From Marinilabiliaceae bacterium JC017 (GTDB taxonomy: Bacteria; Bacteroidota; Bacteroidia; Bacteroidales; Marinilabiliaceae): a stretch of 64,000 nt of DNA. Below the pieces are notes generated by a model. That model searched no databases. It worked only from the letters and a program-made list of their open reading frames with translations, and was not told the origin of the DNA. Where the stretch lies: contig RHGE01000013.1 in NCBI GenBank assembly GCA_004296775.1, positions 173 to 64,172 on the forward strand, in the 5' to 3' direction. The translations under genes and the position numbers were made by a program. Position 1 is the stretch's first letter; every line of letters begins with the position of its first letter. Of this stretch, positions 59,817 to 64,000 are shown piece after piece.

Positions 59817-61280
59817 ATGCACATGAAAAAACAGTTAACAGACTTACTAAGCGAAATAGAAAAAGTTAAAGTTAAGGGATCTGACAAGAAGGAGATCGGT
59901 GAGGTGGTTTTTGACTCAAGGAAAGTCAAAGAGGATTGTCTATTTGTTGCTGTAAAAGGAACACATGTAGATGGGCATGATTATATTTCTCAGGTTTTTG
60001 AAAGTGGTTGTCGGGTTGTTATCTGTGAAAATGAACCGAAAGAAAAACCTGATGATGCTACCATTATTGTTGTTGCTGATAGTTCCAAAGCTTTGGGGGT
60101 GCTGGCTTCTGCTTTTTATGGGTATCCTTCAAGGGAGCTTAATTTGGTTGGTGTAACAGGAACCAATGGTAAGACGACAATTGCAACGTTGCTTTATAAC
60201 ATGGCTCAGATGTTGGGATATAAGGCTGGACTGTTTTCAACCGTAACGAATTATATCGCTGGCAAGCCAATGCCAGCAACTCATACAACACCCGATGCCG
60301 TGTCAATTAACCGGATGATGCGTGAGATGGTTGACGCTGGTTGTGAATATTGTTTTATGGAGGTAAGTTCGCACGCTGTAGACCAAAACAGAATAGCTGG
60401 TTTGAGTTTCAATGGAGGTGTTTTTACTAACATTACCCATGATCATCTGGACTATCATAAAACATTCAAAGCGTATATTGACGCTAAAAAAGGTTTTTTT
60501 GACCAGTTGGATAAGGAGGCATTTGCGTTAACGAATGCCGATGATAAAAATGGGTTGGTGATGGTTCAAAATTCCAAAGCCTCCTGTCTTACTTATTCAT
60601 TGAGAGAGATGGCTAATTATAAAGGACGTATCATTGAGAGTATGTTTGAAGGCATGCAACTCGATATTGACGGGACCGAAGTGTGGACTCCTTTTGTTGG
60701 GTATTTTAATGCGCAAAATCTGCTGGCGGTATACGGAGCCTCTTTGTTGTTGGGATTTGATCGCCCGGAAGTGTTGGTGACATTGAGTAATTTGCAGCCG
60801 GTAGAAGGACGGTTTGAAACTATTAGATCTAAAGAAGGCAAGACAGCTATTGTGGATTACGCCCATACTCCTGATGCCCTCAGAAATGTGATAGAAACCA
60901 TTAATGTGATCAGACAACCCAATCAGCAATTGATTACAGTTGTGGGAGCCGGAGGAGACCGGGATGTAACTAAACGCCCGGAAATGGCGCATGAGGCTGT
61001 TGTTGGTAGCTCAAAGGTTATTCTTACTTCTGATAATCCCAGAAGTGAAGACCCGGAAAAGATTATTGAGGACATGATGACGGGGGTTGCTTTTGCTGAT
61101 CGCATGAAAGTGCTGTCTATTGTTAACCGCAAAGAAGCTATTAGAACAGCCTGCATGGTGGCCACACCGGGAGATATTGTGTTGGTAGCCGGAAAAGGTC
61201 ATGAGACCTATCAGGAGATAAAAGGAATTCGCCATCATTTTGATGATCGTGAAGTAATCAGGGAAATTTTTCAGTGCTAA
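59817..61280 (+). CDS. murE: UDP-MurNAc-L-Ala-D-Glu : meso-diaminopimelate ligase
   Basis: 487 aa Mur ligase. Uridine-binding N-domain (VVFDSRKVKEDCLFVAVKG), ATP loop VGVTGTNGKTTIATLL, FMEVSSHAVDQNRIAGL and the C-domain DYAHTPDALRNV. The DNPR specificity motif (D406-N-P-R409) indicates meso-DAP, not lysine, as the third residue of the stem peptide. Start ATG 59817 or 59823. Between ftsI and mraY in the dcw cluster. Confidence 0.95.
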   Translation: MHMKKQLTDLLSEIEKVKVKGSDKKEIGEVVFDSRKVKEDCLFVAVKGTHVDGHDYISQVFESGCRVVICENEPKEKPDDATIIVVADSSKALGVLASAFYGYPSRELNLVGVTGTNGKTTIATLLYNMAQMLGYKAGLFSTVTNYIAGKPMPATHTTPDAVSINRMMREMVDAGCEYCFMEVSSHAVDQNRIAGLSFNGGVFTNITHDHLDYHKTFKAYIDAKKGFFDQLDKEAFALTNADDKNGLVMVQNSKASCLTYSLREMANYKGRIIESMFEGMQLDIDGTEVWTPFVGYFNAQNLLAVYGASLLLGFDRPEVLVTLSNLQPVEGRFETIRSKEGKTAIVDYAHTPDALRNVIETINVIRQPNQQLITVVGAGGDRDVTKRPEMAHEAVVGSSKVILTSDNPRSEDPEKIIEDMMTGVAFADRMKVLSIVNRKEAIRTACMVATPGDIVLVAGKGHETYQEIKGIRHHFDDREVIREIFQC

Positions 61281-61293
61281 AACTATATAGAAC

Positions 61294-62526
61294 ATGCTTT
61301 ATTATCTTTTTCATTATTTGTCAGAGTTGGACTTTCCCGGAGCAGGGATGTTTCAGTATATTTCATTCCGGACGGGAATGGCTGTCATTTTTTCCCTGTT
61401 GATTGGAACGATATTTGGGAAGAAGGTTATCAGGCTTTTACAAAAACAACAGATAGGTGAGGTGGTGCGAGATCTTGGTCTGGAAGGACAATATCAGAAG
61501 AAAGGGACTCCCACAATGGGTGGTCTTATCATTATTGCATCCATTCTTATACCAACTCTTTTATTTTCAAAACTGGAAAATATCTATATCATCCTAATGG
61601 TTATTTCTACTGTTTGGCTGGGTGCAATTGGTTTTGTTGATGATTATATCAAGGTTTTTAAGAAAGATAAGGAAGGATTGGCTGGTAGGTTTAAAATTGC
61701 AGGTCAGGTTGGATTGGGATTGATTGTGGCTTTAACCCTCATGTTAAATGAAGATGTTGTAATCCGGGAAAAACAAAGTGATGAGGTGACAACGGTTCAG
61801 AGTATTGAACATGAAACAGGAGAGGCGCCTGTTATTCACAATGTAAAAGGAACTATTACTACTATTCCGTTTTTCAAAAATAACCGGTTTGATTATTCTT
61901 CGTTGGTCTGGTTTTTGGGTGATAAAGCACAGCAATGGGGCTGGTTGATATTTGCTTTTGCCGTTATTTTCATCATCACTGCGGTGTCTAATGGAGCTAA
62001 TATTACTGATGGATTGGATGGCCTGGCGACCGGGACATCTGCCATAATCGGTACCACCTTGGGGATCTTTGCATATGTTTCGGGAAATACCATATATGCT
62101 GATTATCTCAATATAATGTACATCCCACACTCTGAGGAATTAGTAGTGTTTATTGGTGCCTTTATAGGAGCTACTGTAGGATTTTTATGGTATAACTCTT
62201 TCCCGGCTCAGGTGTTCATGGGGGACACAGGAAGTCTTACTTTGGGAGGAATTATTGCCGTATTTGCCATATTAATACGGATGGAGTTATTGATCCCGAT
62301 CTTATGTGGAATTTTTCTGGTGGAGAATTTATCGGTAATGATACAGGTATCTTATTTCAAGTATACAAAGAAGAGGTATGGAGAAGGGCGACGCATCTTT
62401 AAAATGGCACCATTGCACCATCATTACCAATTAAAGGGATATACTGAATCAAAAATTGTAACACGATTCTGGATTGTCGGGATAATATTGGCAGTTCTAA
62501 CAATTGTTACTCTGAAAATCAGATAA
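61294..62526 (+). CDS. mraY: Phospho-MurNAc-pentapeptide transferase
   Basis: 410 aa, about ten membrane helices. Signature blocks: [43 protein letters not shown], and [11 protein letters not shown] with [17 protein letters not shown] near the end. It makes lipid I from UDP-MurNAc-pentapeptide and undecaprenyl phosphate. A loop of about 60 residues (positions 145-205) is longer than in E. coli (about 360 aa total), as in other Bacteroidota MraY proteins. Confidence 0.96.
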   Translation: MLYYLFHYLSELDFPGAGMFQYISFRTGMAVIFSLLIGTIFGKKVIRLLQKQQIGEVVRDLGLEGQYQKKGTPTMGGLIIIASILIPTLLFSKLENIYIILMVISTVWLGAIGFVDDYIKVFKKDKEGLAGRFKIAGQVGLGLIVALTLMLNEDVVIREKQSDEVTTVQSIEHETGEAPVIHNVKGTITTIPFFKNNRFDYSSLVWFLGDKAQQWGWLIFAFAVIFIITAVSNGANITDGLDGLATGTSAIIGTTLGIFAYVSGNTIYADYLNIMYIPHSEELVVFIGAFIGATVGFLWYNSFPAQVFMGDTGSLTLGGIIAVFAILIRMELLIPILCGIFLVENLSVMIQVSYFKYTKKRYGEGRRIFKMAPLHHHYQLKGYTESKIVTRFWIVGIILAVLTIVTLKIR

Positions 62527-62538
62527 GAGGAATACGGC

Positions 62539-63879
62539 ATGAATAAATTGTTGGTGATATTAGGAGCTGGTGAAAGTGGTGTTGGAACAGCATTGTTGGC
62601 AAGAAAGGAAGGCTGGCAAGTGTTTGTTTCAGATAAATGTTCTATTAAAGAGAAGTATAAACAGGAACTGGAGCAGGCCAACATTGAATATGAAGAATTG
62701 CAGCATACTGAAAAACGTATCTTGGATGCTGATGAAGTAGTGAAAAGTCCCGGGATACCTGATAATGTTCCTTTAGTAAAAGCATTAAAGGGAAAAGACA
62801 TACCGGTGATCTCTGAGATTGAGTTTGCAGGACGTTATTTAAAAGGTGGTACGATATGTATTACCGGAAGTAATGGGAAGACCACTACAACGTTGCTAAC
62901 TAAACATATTTTGAGACAGGCAGGCGTAAAGGTGGAAATGGCGGGTAATGTGGGAATCAGTTTAGCTCGTCAAGTGGCAGAAGGATGCCAGCCTGACTGG
63001 TGGGTGATCGAATTGAGTAGTTTTCAGTTGGATGGAATGTATCAGTTTAAGGCTGATGTGGCTGTAATGATGAATATTACTCCGGATCATTTGGATCGAT
63101 ATGAATATGATATGCAAAAGTATGTCGATTCGAAGTTTCGGTTAATACAGAACCAGACAGAGAAGGATTACTTTATTTACTGCTGGGATGATGAGGTAAT
63201 AAAAAATGAATTGAAGAAAAGAAGAGTGGCAGCAGTTAAAATGCCATTTTCAATTGATAAGAAGTTTGAGGCAGGAGCATATGTAGATGGGGGAAATGTG
63301 ATTATTAACTCTAAACGAGAAGTCATGAGCATTTCATTAAAAGATTTGTCCCTAAAAGGGCGGCACAACCTATATAACTCAATGGCTGCGGGTATCGCGG
63401 CCCATGTGCTGAAACTGAGGAAAAGTTTTATCCGGGAAAGCCTATCCAGTTTTAAAGGGGTGGAGCATCGTTTGGAAAAGGTGGTTTCCGTTAGAGGAAT
63501 TGAATTTATTAATGACTCTAAAGCAACAAATATTAATTCTACCTGGTATGCTTTGGAATGCATGTCGAGTCCTATTATATGGATTGCTGGTGGAGTTGAT
63601 AAAGGGAATGATTATAATGAATTGGCAGGATTGGCGAAGGAAAAGGTAAAGGCATTGATATGTCTTGGAAAGGATAATCAGAAATTGTTGGATGCTTTTG
63701 GAGAAATGTTGCCTGTTGTTGTTGAGGCACAATCAATGGAAGAAGCGGTGCAAAAGGCCTATACGCTTGGTGAAAAAGGCGATGTTGTGTTATTGTCTCC
63801 GGCATGTGCAAGCTTTGATTTGTTCGATAATTATGAACAACGGGGTAAGCTGTTTAAAGAGAGTGTGTGTAATCTGTAA
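62539..63879 (+). CDS. murD: UDP-MurNAc-L-alanine : D-glutamate ligase
   Basis: 446 aa. N-terminal dinucleotide-fold LVILGAGESGVGTALLA, ATP loop ICITGSNGKTTTTLL, NVGISLARQ, IELSSFQLDG, NITPDHLDRY and the C-domain NDSKATNINSTWYAL, then SPACASFDLFDNYEQRGKLFKE. It adds D-Glu to UDP-MurNAc-L-Ala. Six bp before the ftsW start. Confidence 0.97.
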   Translation: MNKLLVILGAGESGVGTALLARKEGWQVFVSDKCSIKEKYKQELEQANIEYEELQHTEKRILDADEVVKSPGIPDNVPLVKALKGKDIPVISEIEFAGRYLKGGTICITGSNGKTTTTLLTKHILRQAGVKVEMAGNVGISLARQVAEGCQPDWWVIELSSFQLDGMYQFKADVAVMMNITPDHLDRYEYDMQKYVDSKFRLIQNQTEKDYFIYCWDDEVIKNELKKRRVAAVKMPFSIDKKFEAGAYVDGGNVIINSKREVMSISLKDLSLKGRHNLYNSMAAGIAAHVLKLRKSFIRESLSSFKGVEHRLEKVVSVRGIEFINDSKATNINSTWYALECMSSPIIWIAGGVDKGNDYNELAGLAKEKVKALICLGKDNQKLLDAFGEMLPVVVEAQSMEEAVQKAYTLGEKGDVVLLSPACASFDLFDNYEQRGKLFKESVCNL

Positions 63880-63885
63880 TATAGC

Positions 63886-64000
63886 ATGATTAACGAGGCG
63901 TTTAATAAATACTTCAAAGGTGATCGGGTTATCTGGGGAATAATTTTTTTCTTAGCCCTGTTTTCCGGGTTGGTTGTATATAGTGCTACCGGAAACTTGG
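63886..64000 (+). CDS. ftsW: FtsW (5' end only, cut by window edge)
   Basis: 38 codons are visible from the ATG at 63886: a short cytoplasmic start (MINEAFNKYFKGDRVIW), then the first membrane helix ending LVVYSATGNL, typical of SEDS-family FtsW/RodA. Its place after murD in the dcw cluster supports FtsW, the septal glycan polymerase partner of FtsI. The rest lies beyond the window. Confidence 0.8.
   Translation, partial: MINEAFNKYFKGDRVIWGIIFFLALFSGLVVYSATGNL

Noticed and set aside
1-64000. tRNA or rRNA genes
   Set aside because: I scanned the gaps by eye for T-arm and anticodon-arm signatures and found none; a tRNAscan or Infernal run would be decisive.

Overview
This window comes from a Bacteroidota chromosome, probably a member of Marinilabiliales or a close relative; the order-level guess is inference. 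Support includes Bacteroidota-type promoters (TTG, 18 nt, TAnnTTTG) ahead of arsR, rpmH and an unknown operon. Other support is a T9SS-type secreted protein, a glsB/glsA glycine-lipid pair, a PIF1-HRDC helicase of the type common in this phylum, double-glycine leader peptides, and a mraZ-rsmH-ftsL-ftsI-murE-mraY-murD-ftsW cell-wall cluster. I saw no rRNA, tRNA, CRISPR array or intact transposase.

Layout. 1-2400: a repeat island, then an arsR-arsE-arsF-arsG-like operon on the minus strand for organoarsenical resistance, with two matching operators. 3311-5578: a membrane-embedded spermidine-synthase-like protein. 5736-10090 (minus): acyl-CoA carboxylase beta subunit and biotin carrier, an LptF/LptG permease, and Tgt. 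10380-19056: mostly housekeeping (glycosyltransferase, ECF sigma factor, rsmG, rpmH, PASTA protein, rluD, ddl, sugar transferase, pcm, MBL hydrolase). 19221-22088: gcvP. 22090-28340: accessory DNA with two tandem-repeat arrays, a GH13 protein whose catalytic carboxylates are all replaced, a metallophosphoesterase and an unknown lipoprotein. 28158-31757: the most interesting stretch. It has a promoter plus leader terminator, an overlapping pair of unknown genes, an HTH protein, a GG-leader peptide with an EF-hand-like loop, and a secreted retropepsin-PDZ protease. 32294-40000: helicase, a small ORF, a T9SS cargo, tadA and aspS. 40003-46690: acyltransferase, CMD protein, miaB, universal stress protein and SPOR protein, interleaved with repeat islands. 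46691-53682: a long PurF, unknown small proteins, a serine hydrolase and a flavoprotein lacking its redox cysteines. 53741-64000: glsB/glsA and the dcw cluster, which runs off the right edge inside ftsW.

Intergenic DNA is unusually repeat-rich. A handful of modules recur in different orders and orientations at the left edge and near 2.7, 22.2-23.0, 25.1-25.3, 41.3-42.0, 45.9-46.4 and 49.4 kb. There are also several strong isolated palindromes (18-123, 1119-1158, 31894-32039, 35092-35159, 48871-48902).

Functional links. The ars operon pairs sensing (ArsR), reduction (ArsE/ArsF) and export (ArsG). The PASTA, ddl, mur and fts genes serve peptidoglycan synthesis and division, with a 10-bp-phased MraZ box controlling the dcw operon. 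rluD, rsmG, tgt, tadA, miaB, aspS and rpmH serve translation. The 29.9-31.8 kb cassette looks like an export or processing system for a small secreted peptide, but its transporter is not in this window.
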